A stretch of DNA of 64,000 nt from Microbacterium schleiferi. Its GTDB lineage: Bacteria; Actinomycetota; Actinomycetes; Actinomycetales; Microbacteriaceae. The DNA is taken from NCBI RefSeq assembly GCF_020781975.1, contig NZ_JAJGNI010000009.1, positions 1 through 64,000 on the forward strand, written 5' to 3'. Shown in pieces: positions 34,229-46,804 of the stretch (position 1 is its first letter; each line of letters starts with the position of its first letter). Under the pieces are notes generated by a model, which ran no database searches, was not told where the DNA came from, and was given only the letters and a program-made list of their open reading frames with translations. The position numbers were made by a program, and so were the translations under genes.

Positions 34229-34286
34229 ATGCCGGGGTCGCGGTACGCCTGAAGCGCGCTCCGGAGCCGATGTCGGAGGCCACACC

Positions 34287-34292
34287 TACACT
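34287..34292 (+). promoter_or_regulatory. -10 hexamer, leaderless start of uvrA
   Basis: TACACT followed by six bases and GTG 34299. It lies 58 bases after the nested inverted repeats. Confidence 0.5.
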
Positions 34293-34298
34293 TGACGG

Positions 34299-37201
<2,903 letters not shown>

Positions 37202-37205
<4 letters not shown>

Positions 37206-39184
37206 GCGTGGCCCGCGCCACCCACCCCCAGCTCGCCTACCGGCCGGCGCCGGGGGAGATCCCGACCAATCCGGGCGTGTATCGGTTCCGCGACGACGCC
37301 GGCCGCATCCTCTACGTCGGCAAGGCGAAGAACCTGCGGGCCAGGCTCTCGAACTACTTCGCGCCGTTACACACTCTCCACGAGCGCACCAGACGGATGG
37401 TCACCACGGCCACCGGCGTCGAGTGGACGGTGGTCGGCAGCGACGTCGAGGCCCTGCAACTGGAGTACATGTGGATCCAGGAGTTCTCGCCGCCGTTCAA
37501 CGTGCGGTACAAGGATGACAAGTCCTATCCGTACATGGCGGTGACTCTCGCCGATGAGGCTCCGAGGGTCATGGTGACGCGAAACCACAAGATCCGCGGC
37601 GCGAAGTATTTCGGTCCCTATCCCAAGGTGTGGGCGGTGCACGAGGTCATCGATCTCATGATCAAGGTGTTCCCGATCCGCACCTGCAGCGACTCATCGT
37701 ACAAGCGGGCGATGGCCACCGGTCGACCCTGCTTCCCCGGCCAGATCGGCCGCTGCGGCGGACCGTGTTCGGGTCGTGTCACCATCGAGGAGCACCGCGC
37801 GATCGTTGACGACTTCGTCGCGTTCATGTCCGGTGGTGATCAGCGCTTCACCCGGCAGCTGACGGCCCGGATGAAGGAAGCGTCAGCAGCAATGGATTAC
37901 GAGTCGGCTGCGGTCTTCCGCGACCGGCTTCAGGCGATCGAGGCGGTCCTCAACAAGAGCGCGCTCGTGTTGCCCGATGACACGGATGCCGACCTGTTCG
38001 GCATCGCGGAGGACGAACTCGCCGCCGCCGTGCAGCACTTCGTCATCCGCGGCGGTCGTGTGCGCGGGGTGCGGGCGACGACGCTCGAGAAGGAACTGGA
38101 TATCAGCGGGGGAGAGCTCGTCGACCAGATCCTGCAGCGGACGTACGGTCCGTCGGGCAGCGCCGAGATTCCCCGTCAGGTGCTCGTTCCTGCGCTCCCC
38201 GACGATGCCGCAGAACTGGAGGCCTGGCTTCGCGAGAAGCGCGGTACCAACGTCACGATTCAGATCGCGCAGCGCGGCGCGAAGGCCGAACTCATGAAGA
38301 ACGCGGCACTGAATGCGCAGCAAGCGCTGCTGCTGCACAAGACGCGCCGAACGAGCGACTATGTCGCTCGTTCTCAGGCGCTGACCGACCTGCAGGAGGC
38401 CTTGGGTCTCGACGAGGCGCCGCTGCGGATCGAGTGCTATGACGTCTCGCACCTCAGCGGCACGAACGTGGTCGCCTCCATGGTCGTGTTCGAGGACGGG
38501 TTGCCGCGCAAAGATCAGTACCGCACGTTCGGTGTCGCCGAGACCACCGACGACACCGATTCGCTCTATCAGGTGCTCATGCGCCGACTCGCATATATCG
38601 ACAATGCGCGCGATGGGGCAGCGCCGATGGCCGTTGACGCCGCGACCGTTGCTGGCGGCGCCAGCGAGACTGACGCCGATGAGATCGCCGTCAGCTCTGA
38701 CCCGACCGCCGAGGGCACCGTCGTGACGGAGCGCAGCCGCCCGCGCTTTGCCTACCGCCCGCAGCTGCTCGTGGTCGATGGCGGCAGGCCGCAGGTCAAC
38801 GCCGCAGCACGGGCGCTGGCAGACGCCGGGCACTCCGACATCGCGCTGTGCGGCATCGCCAAACGTCTGGAAGAGGTGTGGCTGCCCGGCGAGGACTACC
38901 CGGTGATCCTGCCGCGCACCAGCGAGGCGCTCTATCTGTTGCAGCGACTGCGTGACGAAGCGCATCGATTTGCCATCACCAAGCAGCGCGGCAAGCGCAA
39001 ACGGGACATCCAGACCGTGCTCGCCGAGATTCCGGGTCTCGGTGAGGCCCGCATCCGGGCGCTGCTTCGCCACTTCGGATCGGTGACCGCGCTCAGGAAC
39101 GCGACTCCCGAGGAGATTCAAGAGCTTCCCGGGGTCGGCCCCAAGCTTGCCGCCACGATCCACGCGCACCTGGCAAGTCGATAG
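37202..39184 (+). CDS. uvrC: UvrABC excinuclease subunit C
   Basis: UvrC makes both incisions around the lesion held by UvrB. The 660-residue protein has the GIY-YIG domain ([20 protein letters not shown], residues about 25-45), and a Cys cluster (C in [22 protein letters not shown]). The UVR segment that meets UvrB is at about 215-250. The RNase-H-like endonuclease core is [20 protein letters not shown] with a later [11 protein letters not shown], and two helix-hairpin-helix motifs end the protein ([22 protein letters not shown]). A variable Ala/Asp/Glu-rich insertion lies at about 480-515. The TTG at 37202 overlaps the uvrA stop by 4 bases; GTG 37208 is an alternative start. Confidence 0.97.
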
Positions 39185-39187
39185 GCT
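39182..39187 (+). promoter_or_regulatory. probable -10 hexamer for rapZ
   Basis: TAGGCT overlapping the uvrC stop codon, about 100 bases before the rapZ ATG. It would give a leadered message with a ribosome site. Confidence 0.35.
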
Positions 39188-39288
39188 GGCGGGGCGCGGA
39201 ACCCGCTGGCAGGCGGCACACCGTGCACCCGACGACCGCGGGGCCGCAAGGCCGCGCCACAAGCGCCACCGGAGGGCAAGGGGACGCG

Positions 39289-40167
39289 ATGGATGAGACG
39301 ACAGCCGCCAGCAGCGACGTGCTCATCCTGACCGGAATGTCCGGCGCCGGACGCTCGACAGCGGCTAACGCCCTCGAAGACCTCGGCTGGTACGTCGTCG
39401 ACAACCTGCCGCCGCAGATGCTCAAGCCGATGCTCGAGCTGTCGGAGATCGCGGCATCCGCGCTGCCGAAGGTCGCCGCTGTCGTCGATGTGCGCGGCCG
39501 AGATCTGTTCACGGCGCTCCCCGCGGAAGTGGGGGAGTTGCGCTCGCGCCGCAACGTGCGCATCGTCTTCCTCGACGCCTCAGACGATGTTCTCGTCCGG
39601 CGGTTCGAGGCAGTGCGGCGCCCGCATCCGCTGCAGGGCGAGGGCACCCTCATCGACGGCATCCGCACCGAGCGAGAGCGGCTCTCGGAGATTCGAGAGC
39701 GCGCCGACATCGTCGTGGACACGACGTCGTTGAACGTGCATCAACTCGCGACACGGATCTTCGAGCTCTTCTCGGATGAGGGTGCGGCTCGCCACATGCT
39801 CACGATCATGAGCTTCGGGTTCAAGTACGGTCTGCCGACGGATGCCGACATGGTCGCCGATATGCGTTTTCTGCCCAACCCCTACTGGGACCCCTCGCTG
39901 CGTGCGTTCACGGGGCAGGACCCGCAGGTGCGCGACTACGTGCTCGCCCAGCCCGGGGCCCGCGAGTTCGTGGACGCTTACGCTGCAGCCTTGCAGCCGG
40001 TGCTTCAGGGCTATCAGCGCGAGAACAAGCGGCATTCGGTCGTCGCTGTCGGCTGCACCGGCGGCAAGCACCGTTCGGTGGTCGTGGTCGAAGAGCTTGC
40101 CCGACGGCTGAGCGATGAGGCTGGGGTCGCCGTTCGCATCAAGCACCGCGACCTCGGTCGGGAGTAG
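39289..40167 (+). CDS. rapZ: RapZ-family nucleotide-binding protein (RNase adapter / YvcJ)
   Basis: A 292-residue P-loop protein. Walker A is LILTGMSGAGRSTAANALED (residues about 12-25), where Arg replaces the usual Lys (GAGRST), a feature of many RapZ/YvcJ proteins. The family blocks YVVDNLPPQML, VDVRGRDLF, RRFEAVRRPHPL, MSFGFKYGLP, FLPNPYW and VGCTGGKHRSVVVVEEL are all present. The family binds ATP/GTP and UDP-GlcNAc-like ligands and influences RNA or cell-envelope regulation. ATG 39289 with AAGGGGA 5 bases upstream is preferred over GTG 39223. whiA follows after 95 bases. The yvcK gene usually between these two in Gram-positives is absent here. Confidence 0.95.
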   Translation: MDETTAASSDVLILTGMSGAGRSTAANALEDLGWYVVDNLPPQMLKPMLELSEIAASALPKVAAVVDVRGRDLFTALPAEVGELRSRRNVRIVFLDASDDVLVRRFEAVRRPHPLQGEGTLIDGIRTERERLSEIRERADIVVDTTSLNVHQLATRIFELFSDEGAARHMLTIMSFGFKYGLPTDADMVADMRFLPNPYWDPSLRAFTGQDPQVRDYVLAQPGAREFVDAYAAALQPVLQGYQRENKRHSVVAVGCTGGKHRSVVVVEELARRLSDEAGVAVRIKHRDLGRE

Positions 40168-40211
40168 CGCCGGACCGGGAGACCGCCGAGAATTCGAGGT
40201 GCCCGCCCGAG

Positions 40212-40217
40212 TAGGCT
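40212..40217 (+). promoter_or_regulatory. probable -10 hexamer for whiA
   Basis: TAGGCT about 45 bases before the whiA GTG, allowing a short leader with the AAAGGAG ribosome site. Confidence 0.4.
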
Positions 40218-40262
40218 AGAGCGTCATCCGCCGGCCGTGCCGGCACCCTCGAAAGGAGCCTC

Positions 40263-41240
40263 GTGTCGCTGACGGCCGATGTCAAAGCAGAACTCATTGC
40301 GGTCCGGGACCCGCTTCCGAACGCCCGGATCGCCGAGTTGACATCACTGCTCCGTTTCGCCGGCGGCCTGCACTCCATCGCCAACCGTGTCGCGGTCGAG
40401 GCTGAGGTCGACTCCGAGGCCCTTGCCCGCCGCGTCGCCCGAGAGCTCATGGAAATCTACGGTGTGAGGCCCGAGATCGTCCAGACGCAGGGATCCGGCT
40501 CACGAGCGGGGGCGCTGTTCGCGGTGCGGGTCATCGACGGGGGAGAGACGCTGGCACGTCAGACGGGCCTGCTCGACCAGCGGCGCCGGCCGGTGCGGGG
40601 GCTGCCGAACAAGCTCACGACCGGGTCCCGGGGAGACCTCGCTGCCGTGTGGCGCGGGGCGTTCCTCGGTGCTGGTGCTCTCACCGATCCTGGCCGATCC
40701 GCCTCACTGGACGTGCTGTGCCCGTCGTCTGAAGCCGCCATGGCGCTCGTTGGGGCAGCGCACCGGCTCGGCATCGGGGCGAAGGCGCGCGAGGTCCGTG
40801 GGGCGCCCCGCGTCGTCGTGCGCGAGGGGGATGCCATCCGCACGGCTCTGGCCGTCATGGGAGCCCGCCAGGTCGCCGCGCACTGGGATGAGATGCGACA
40901 GCGCCGCGAGGTTCGCGCCGGCGTCAACCGGCTCGTGAACTTCGATGACGCCAACCTGCGTCGTTCTGCCCAGGCCGCGGTTGCGGCGTGTGCCCGCGTC
41001 GAGCGTGCCCTCGAGATCCTCGGCGATGACATCCCCGATCACCTGCGCGAGGCCGGTGACCTGCGGCTCGCCCACCGTGACGCGAGTCTCGATGAGCTCG
41101 GCCACCACGCCGATCCGCCGCTGACGAAGGATGCCGTTGCCGGCCGCATCCGTCGCCTTCTCGCGATGGCCGACAAGAAGGCTGCAGCCGAGGGTATTCC
41201 CGGAACGGAATCAGCGGTTCCGGCCAGCGCCCTGGACTGA
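40263..41240 (+). CDS. whiA: WhiA sporulation/cell-division regulator
   Basis: A 325-residue DNA-binding protein unique to Gram-positive bacteria. The N-terminal LAGLIDADG-like domain, degenerate as in all WhiA, spans about residues 10-200 ([40 protein letters not shown]). A C-terminal helix-turn-helix contains [20 protein letters not shown] and [19 protein letters not shown]. In Streptomyces WhiA works with WhiB to turn on division genes; in non-sporulating relatives it regulates growth and division. GTG 40263 has AAAGGAG 5 bases before it. It follows rapZ, as in most actinobacteria, but with no yvcK in between. Confidence 0.97.
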   Translation: MSLTADVKAELIAVRDPLPNARIAELTSLLRFAGGLHSIANRVAVEAEVDSEALARRVARELMEIYGVRPEIVQTQGSGSRAGALFAVRVIDGGETLARQTGLLDQRRRPVRGLPNKLTTGSRGDLAAVWRGAFLGAGALTDPGRSASLDVLCPSSEAAMALVGAAHRLGIGAKAREVRGAPRVVVREGDAIRTALAVMGARQVAAHWDEMRQRREVRAGVNRLVNFDDANLRRSAQAAVAACARVERALEILGDDIPDHLREAGDLRLAHRDASLDELGHHADPPLTKDAVAGRIRRLLAMADKKAAAEGIPGTESAVPASALD

Positions 41241-41317
41241 CCATCCCGGCGGGGCCAGCCCCCTTAACGCGTGTTCTCTTCTCGCGCAAGACCCGCCGAG
41301 CGGGTGCCGCGCCTCAC

Positions 41318-41323
41318 TAGGAT
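41318..41323 (+). promoter_or_regulatory. probable -10 hexamer for sodA
   Basis: TAGGAT about 65 bases before the sodA ATG, giving a short leader with a purine-rich ribosome site (GAAGAGAAGAGAGA). Confidence 0.4.
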
Positions 41324-41388
41324 GACAACTGTCACCCCAGCGACGCCGGGGCATTCCTGGCGCCGCGACGACAGGAAGAGAAGAGAGA

Positions 41389-42015
41389 ATGGCCACCTAC
41401 ACCCTGCCCGACCTCCCCTACGACTACGCTGCGCTCGAGCCGCACATCAGCGCCACGATCATGCAGCTGCACCACGACAAGCACCACCAGGCATACGTGA
41501 CGGGTGCCAACACGGCGCTCGAGCAGCTGGCCGAGGCGCGTGACTCGGGCAACCTCGCCAACGTCAACAAGCTCGAGAAGGACCTCTCGTTCAACCTGGG
41601 TGGTCACACCAACCACTCGATCTTCTGGACGAACATGTCGCCGGATGGCGGCGACAAGCCCACCGGCGAGCTCGCATCCGCCATCGACGAGTACTTCGGC
41701 TCGTTCGACAAATTCCAGGCGCACTTCACCGCTGCAGCTCTCGGCGTGCAGGGCTCGGGTTGGGCGGCGCTGTTCTGGGACTCGATCGGTGAGCGCCTCG
41801 TCATTCAGCAGATCTTCGATCAGCAGGGCCAGCTCGCCGCTGCGAGCGTTCCGCTGCTCATGCTTGACGTGTGGGAGCACGCGTACTACCTCGATTACAA
41901 GAACGTCCGCGCTGACTACGTGAAGGCGTTCTGGAACATCGTGAACTGGCAGAACGTCCAGGACCGCTTTGTCACGGCTCGTGAGAAGACGGCAGGTCTG
42001 CTGCTAGGGTCATGA
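41389..42015 (+). CDS. sodA: superoxide dismutase (Mn/Fe type)
   Basis: The enzyme converts superoxide to oxygen and hydrogen peroxide. The 208-residue protein shows the metal ligands His28 (TIMQLHHDKHHQAYV), His near 82 (NLGGHTNHSIFW), and Asp/His in LMLDVWEHAYYLDYKN near 166-170. The Gly-Gln pattern around LGVQGSGWAALFW agrees with the Mn/cambialistic group, but Mn and Fe forms cannot be told apart with certainty. It lies between whiA and gap, followed by its own hairpin, so it is an independent unit. Codon bias is strong, which suggests high expression. Confidence 0.97.
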   Translation: MATYTLPDLPYDYAALEPHISATIMQLHHDKHHQAYVTGANTALEQLAEARDSGNLANVNKLEKDLSFNLGGHTNHSIFWTNMSPDGGDKPTGELASAIDEYFGSFDKFQAHFTAAALGVQGSGWAALFWDSIGERLVIQQIFDQQGQLAAASVPLLMLDVWEHAYYLDYKNVRADYVKAFWNIVNWQNVQDRFVTAREKTAGLLLGS

Positions 42016-42030
42016 TCAGGTGAGGATGCC

Positions 42031-42060
42031 GCGGAGCCCTCGCCCGCTCGGGGGCTCCGG
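42031..42060 (+). terminator. hairpin after sodA
   Basis: Stem of 8-9 bp (CGGAGCCC against GGGCTCCG) with a 12-base loop, starting 16 bases after the stop. No strong T-run. Confidence 0.55.
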
Positions 42061-42128
42061 CAGCCTCATTTGTCTGCTGTAACACACCACAAATGACACC
42101 CCTCTCCGGGTCGTCGATCCGGAGCTGA

Positions 42129-43178
<1,050 letters not shown>

Positions 43179-43200
43179 GCCGCGGCATCCGGTAACAGAC

Positions 43201-44418
43201 ATGGCTCTGCGCACCCTCGATTCGCTGGGTTCGCTGGCTGGCAAGCGCGTCATCGTCCGTTGTGACCTCAACGTTCCGTTGAAGGACGGGGTCATAACGG
43301 ACGATGGCCGCGTGCGGGCCTCCGTTCCCACGCTCAACGCCCTCATCAACCAGGGAGCGCGCCTCGTCGTGTGCTCGCACCTGGGACGCCCCGACGGGGC
43401 ACCCGACCCGAAGTACAGCCTCGAGCCTGTCGCTCAGCGCCTGTCCGAGCTGCTCGGCAAGCCTGTCGCGTTCGCCCGCGACACCGTGGGTGAGTCTGCT
43501 CACGACGCCGTCGCCGCGCTGGAGGACGGCGACGTCGCGGTGATCGAGAACCTGCGGTTCAATGCGGGGGAGACCGCGAAGGATGCCGAGGTCCGCGGCG
43601 CGTTCGCTCGGGAGCTCTCAGCTCTCGGTGACGCTCTCGTGTCGGATGGCTTCGGTGTCGTGCACCGCAAGCAGGCGAGCGTGTACGACCTCGCGGAGAT
43701 CCTGCCGTCGGCGGCGGGATTCCTGATCGAGAAGGAGGTCGACGTCCTCGACCGCCTCACTGAGAAGCCGGAACGGCCCTACACTGTCGTGCTCGGCGGT
43801 TCGAAGGTCAGCGACAAGCTCGGTGTGATCGAGCACCTGCTCCCGCGTGTCGACCGCATCCTCGTCGGCGGCGGCATGCTGTTCACGTTCCTCAAGGCCA
43901 AGGGCTACGAGGTCGGCAAGAGCCTGCTTGAAGAGGACCAGATCGACACCGTCACCCGGTACATGACCACGGCGCAGGAGAGCGGCGTTGAGATCGTGCT
44001 TCCGGTGGATGCTGTGATGGCTGCATCCTTCAGCGCCGACGCGGAGCACGTTGTCGCTCCCGCTGACTCGCTCGAGGAGACCCCGTTCGGCGCGACGGGG
44101 CTGGGCCTGGACATCGGCCCCGACACGGCGAAGATCTTCGGCGATGCGATCCGCGCGAGCAAGACCGTGTTCTGGAACGGCCCGATGGGTGTGTTCGAGA
44201 TGCCCGCCTTCGCCGCAGGGACCAAGGCCGTTGCGCAGGCACTGACCGAGGTGGACGGCCTGAGCGTCGTCGGCGGTGGCGACTCGGCAGCCGCGGTGCG
44301 CCAGCTCGGATTCACGGATGACCAGTTCGGCCACATCTCCACCGGCGGTGGGGCAAGCCTCGAGTTCCTCGAGGGCAAGAAGCTACCCGGACTGGAGGTC
44401 CTCGGATGGGAGCAGTGA
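43201..44418 (+). CDS. pgk: phosphoglycerate kinase
   Basis: PGK transfers phosphate from 1,3-bisphosphoglycerate to ADP. The 405-residue protein shows the substrate-binding N-domain motifs VIVRCDLNVPLKDG and VVCSHLGRPDGAPD. Further blocks are LRFNAGE, DGFGVVHRKQASV, VLGGSKVSDKLGVIEHLL and, at the C-terminus, VFWNGPMGVFEMPAFAAGT with VVGGGDSAAAV for nucleotide binding. It follows gap by 22 bases and overlaps tpiA, so the three are translated from one message. Confidence 0.98.
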   Translation: MALRTLDSLGSLAGKRVIVRCDLNVPLKDGVITDDGRVRASVPTLNALINQGARLVVCSHLGRPDGAPDPKYSLEPVAQRLSELLGKPVAFARDTVGESAHDAVAALEDGDVAVIENLRFNAGETAKDAEVRGAFARELSALGDALVSDGFGVVHRKQASVYDLAEILPSAAGFLIEKEVDVLDRLTEKPERPYTVVLGGSKVSDKLGVIEHLLPRVDRILVGGGMLFTFLKAKGYEVGKSLLEEDQIDTVTRYMTTAQESGVEIVLPVDAVMAASFSADAEHVVAPADSLEETPFGATGLGLDIGPDTAKIFGDAIRASKTVFWNGPMGVFEMPAFAAGTKAVAQALTEVDGLSVVGGGDSAAAVRQLGFTDDQFGHISTGGGASLEFLEGKKLPGLEVLGWEQ

Positions 44419-45194
44419 GAACACCGCTCATCGCCGGCAACTGGAAGATGAACCTCGACCACCTGCAGGCTGTCGCGTTCGTCCAGAAGCTGCACTGGAC
44501 CCTCAAGGACGCCAGGCACGAGGACGGGTCGGTCGAGGTCGCGGTCTTCCCGCCCTTCACCGATCTGCGTACCGTGCAGACGCTGCTGGATGCCGACAAG
44601 ATCCCCTTCGCCCTCGGCGCGCAGGACCTGTCGCCGAAGGACTCCGGCGCGTACACCGGTGATGTCTCGGGGGCGTTTCTGGCAAAGCTGGACGCTCGCT
44701 ACGTCATCATCGGTCACTCCGAGCGCCGCGAATACCACCACGAAACCGACGAGGTCGTCGCCAGCAAGGTTCAGGCTGCGCTGCGTCACGGTCTCGTGCC
44801 GGTCATCTGCGTGGGTGAGACCGCGGAAGACCTCGAGAAGTACGGCGCGAGCGCTGTGCCGGTGGGGCAGCTGAAGACCGCTCTGGCTGATGTGCCGGCT
44901 GATGCCGACATCGTTGTGGCGTACGAGCCGGTCTGGGCCATCGGGTCCGGTCAGGCCGCCACTCCCGATCAGGCTCAGGATGTCTGCGCCAAGCTGCGCG
45001 GGGTGGTCGCCGACACGCTTGGCGCGGATGCCGCGGAGCGCACACGTGTGCTCTACGGCGGCTCGGTGAAGGCCGCGAACATTGCGAGCTTCATGCGTGA
45101 GCCGGATGTCGACGGTGCTCTGGTCGGCGGTGCGAGCCTCATCGTGGATGAGTTCGCTGCCATCATCCGTTACCAGAAGCACGTCGGCGTCTAA
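44406..45194 (+). CDS. tpiA: triosephosphate isomerase
   Basis: TIM interconverts dihydroxyacetone phosphate and glyceraldehyde 3-phosphate. The 262-residue (beta/alpha)8 barrel shows LIAGNWKMNLDHLQ (catalytic Lys), VIIGHSERREYHHE (catalytic His), VAYEPVWAIGSGQAA (catalytic Glu) and VLYGGSVKAANI (phosphate loop). ATG 44406 overlaps pgk by 13 bases; GTG 44415, overlapping by 4, is an alternative that would remove three residues. It ends the glycolytic operon, followed by a strong hairpin. Confidence 0.98.
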   Translation: MGAVRTPLIAGNWKMNLDHLQAVAFVQKLHWTLKDARHEDGSVEVAVFPPFTDLRTVQTLLDADKIPFALGAQDLSPKDSGAYTGDVSGAFLAKLDARYVIIGHSERREYHHETDEVVASKVQAALRHGLVPVICVGETAEDLEKYGASAVPVGQLKTALADVPADADIVVAYEPVWAIGSGQAATPDQAQDVCAKLRGVVADTLGADAAERTRVLYGGSVKAANIASFMREPDVDGALVGGASLIVDEFAAIIRYQKHVGV

Positions 45195-45211
45195 GGGCGT
45201 TTCGACTCGCA

Positions 45212-45254
45212 GCTGTCGCTGGGTCGCCGGATGACCCGGTCACCCAGCGACAGC
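45212..45254 (+). terminator. hairpin after tpiA
   Basis: Perfect 13-bp stem (GCTGTCGCTGGGT against ACCCAGCGACAGC) with a 17-base loop, 17 bases after the tpiA stop. It lacks a T-run. Confidence 0.7.
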
Positions 45255-45291
45255 GCGGCGGGCCGAAACGAAACGCGCGCGCCTCTTTCCG

Positions 45292-45297
45292 TATACT
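45292..45297 (+). promoter_or_regulatory. -10 hexamer of secG-rbpA
   Basis: TATACT, a strong -10 consensus, about 45 bases before the secG TTG; it lies after the tpiA hairpin, so secG-rbpA has its own promoter. Confidence 0.6.
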
Positions 45298-45343
45298 GGA
45301 CGCTTGTGCGACGAGACACCGTCGCGACGAAAGGTTTCACGTC

Positions 45344-45592
45344 TTGGCGATTCTCGAACTGATCCTGCAGGTGATTCTGGGCATCACGAGCCTGCTGCTC
45401 ACGCTGCTGATCCTGCTGCACAAGGGCCGAGGTGGTGGCCTCTCCGACATGTTCGGCGGCGGAATGACCTCAGCTCTGGGATCGTCGGGTCTTGCTGAGC
45501 GAAACCTGAACCGATTCACCATCGTGCTGGCTCTCGTATGGTTCATCACCATCGTCGGACTCGGCCTCGTTACGAAGTTCCAGGTGATCTGA
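45344..45592 (+). CDS. secG: preprotein translocase subunit SecG
   Basis: SecG stabilises the SecYEG channel for protein export. The 82-residue protein has two transmembrane helices (residues 4-24 and about 58-78) and the intervening cytosolic loop LLHKGRGGGLSDMFGGGMTS with the Gly-rich block typical of SecG. The TTG at 45344 is the start that keeps the first helix whole; AAAGG lies 10 bases upstream. The stop overlaps the rbpA ATG by one base (TGATG). The gene lies between tpiA and rbpA, as is usual in Microbacteriaceae. Confidence 0.94.
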   Translation: MAILELILQVILGITSLLLTLLILLHKGRGGGLSDMFGGGMTSALGSSGLAERNLNRFTIVLALVWFITIVGLGLVTKFQVI

Positions 45593-45945
45593 TGGCAACC
45601 GGCGGCAACGCAATCCGCGGCACCCGGGTGGGTGCCGGTCCCATGGGCGAACAGGACCACGGCTATCACGCCGACCGCGTCGCCGTCTCGTACTGGGATG
45701 CTCTCGGCAACGAAACCGTCCGCTACTTCGCGGCGGGTATTCCCGATGAGGAGATCCCCGAGACTATCGACTCGCCGCACTCCGGTCTCCCGGCCGGGCG
45801 TGACAAGGACAACCCGCCGCAGATGGCGAAGGCCGAGCCCTATAAGACGCACCTCGCGTACGTGAAGGAGCGTCGCACCGAAGAGGAAGCCGACGCGCTC
45901 CTGGATGACGCGCTGAAGTCGCTGCGCGAGCGCCGCGGTCTCTGA
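45592..45945 (+). CDS. rbpA: RNA polymerase-binding protein RbpA
   Basis: RbpA is an actinobacterial general transcription activator that helps group 1/2 sigma factors open promoters. The 117-residue protein has the N-terminal basic segment GNAIRGTRVGAG, then a core of VSYWDALGNETVRYFAAG, and a C-terminal sigma-interaction helix (KTHLAYVKERRTEEEADALL) with AGRDKDNPPQMAKAEPYKT in between. The Cys residues of the M. tuberculosis zinc site are absent, as in other Microbacteriaceae. ATG 45592 overlaps the secG stop (TGATG). A bidirectional terminator follows. Confidence 0.93.
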   Translation: MATGGNAIRGTRVGAGPMGEQDHGYHADRVAVSYWDALGNETVRYFAAGIPDEEIPETIDSPHSGLPAGRDKDNPPQMAKAEPYKTHLAYVKERRTEEEADALLDDALKSLRERRGL

Positions 45946-45969
45946 GACTTTCCGCAGGGGCTCCCTGCA

Positions 45970-46010
45970 CGAGAAACGCCCGGTCTCCCTGAGGGGCCGG
46001 GCGTTTCTCG
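45970..46010. terminator. bidirectional terminator between rbpA and pgl
   Basis: Perfect 14-bp stem (CGAGAAACGCCCGG against CCGGGCGTTTCTCG) with a 13-base loop. It has A-rich and T-rich ends on both sides and lies between convergent genes. Confidence 0.85.
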
Positions 46011-46024
46011 TCAATCGACTCGGC

Positions 46025-46804
46025 TCAGTACTCCTGGTCGATCAGGTCGGGCGGGACCTGTTCGGCAGCCTCCCGGTCGACGAAGAAGACGGTGCGTCGC
46101 CGTCCCTTCGCCCCGCCGGCAGGGACGCTCGTGTAGTTGGCGCCGGCAAGCGCGAGCCCGAGGGCTGCGGCCTTGTCGGGGCCGGACATGACCAGCCATA
46201 CGCGCTGCGACCCGTTGATCACCGGCCGCGTGAAGGTCACGCGCTCCGGCGGCGGCTTAGGCGAGTTCCGGACCGGAAGCACGGCGTTCTCGGTGTCGCG
46301 GATCTCGGGGTGGTCGGGAAAGAGCGAGGCGATGTGTGCGTCGGGCCCCACCCCCAGAAAGCACATGTCGAAGGACGGCCAGGCGGGCCCGCCGGGCTGG
46401 GCGAAGCGAGCGAGCTCGGCAGCATAGGCGCGAGCCGCCTCATCCAGGTCGACACCCTCGTCGCTGGCGGCGACGCTGTGGATGTTGCCAGCGGGGATGT
46501 CCAGCCGATCGAGCAGCGCCTCGCGCGCCTGCTTGTCGTTGCGCTCGGCATCCTGACGCGGAACGAATCGTTCGTCGCTCCACCAGAAGTGAACATTGTC
46601 GAAGCGAAGGCCCGCCAGCCGCGGGCTTGCTGCAGCAGCCTCGAGCACCGCGATGCCCATAGTTCCGCCAGTGAGCGAGACATGAACGGCGGGTCCATCA
46701 GCCTGCTTCTCGATGCGGCGCAGGAACCGGTTCGCCACGTAATCGGCGAGCGTGGCCCGGTCGGGGCTGATGAGCACCCGCTTCTCGTTCGTGATCTCAG
46801 CCAT
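46025..46804 (-). CDS. pgl: 6-phosphogluconolactonase
   Basis: Pgl hydrolyses 6-phosphogluconolactone, the second step of the oxidative pentose phosphate pathway. The 259-residue protein of the SugarP_isomerase type shows the family blocks HVSLTGGTMGIAVLEA (where most have LSGGSTP), FWWSDERFVPRQDAERN, FDMCFLGVGPDAHIASLFPD, and RVTFTRPVIN. ATG 46804 has AGGAG 5 bases upstream and overlaps the end of opcA by 8 bases. It is the last gene of the tkt-tal-pgi-zwf-opcA-pgl operon. Confidence 0.95.
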   Translation of the reverse strand: MAEITNEKRVLISPDRATLADYVANRFLRRIEKQADGPAVHVSLTGGTMGIAVLEAAAASPRLAGLRFDNVHFWWSDERFVPRQDAERNDKQAREALLDRLDIPAGNIHSVAASDEGVDLDEAARAYAAELARFAQPGGPAWPSFDMCFLGVGPDAHIASLFPDHPEIRDTENAVLPVRNSPKPPPERVTFTRPVINGSQRVWLVMSGPDKAAALGLALAGANYTSVPAGGAKGRRRTVFFVDREAAEQVPPDLIDQEY

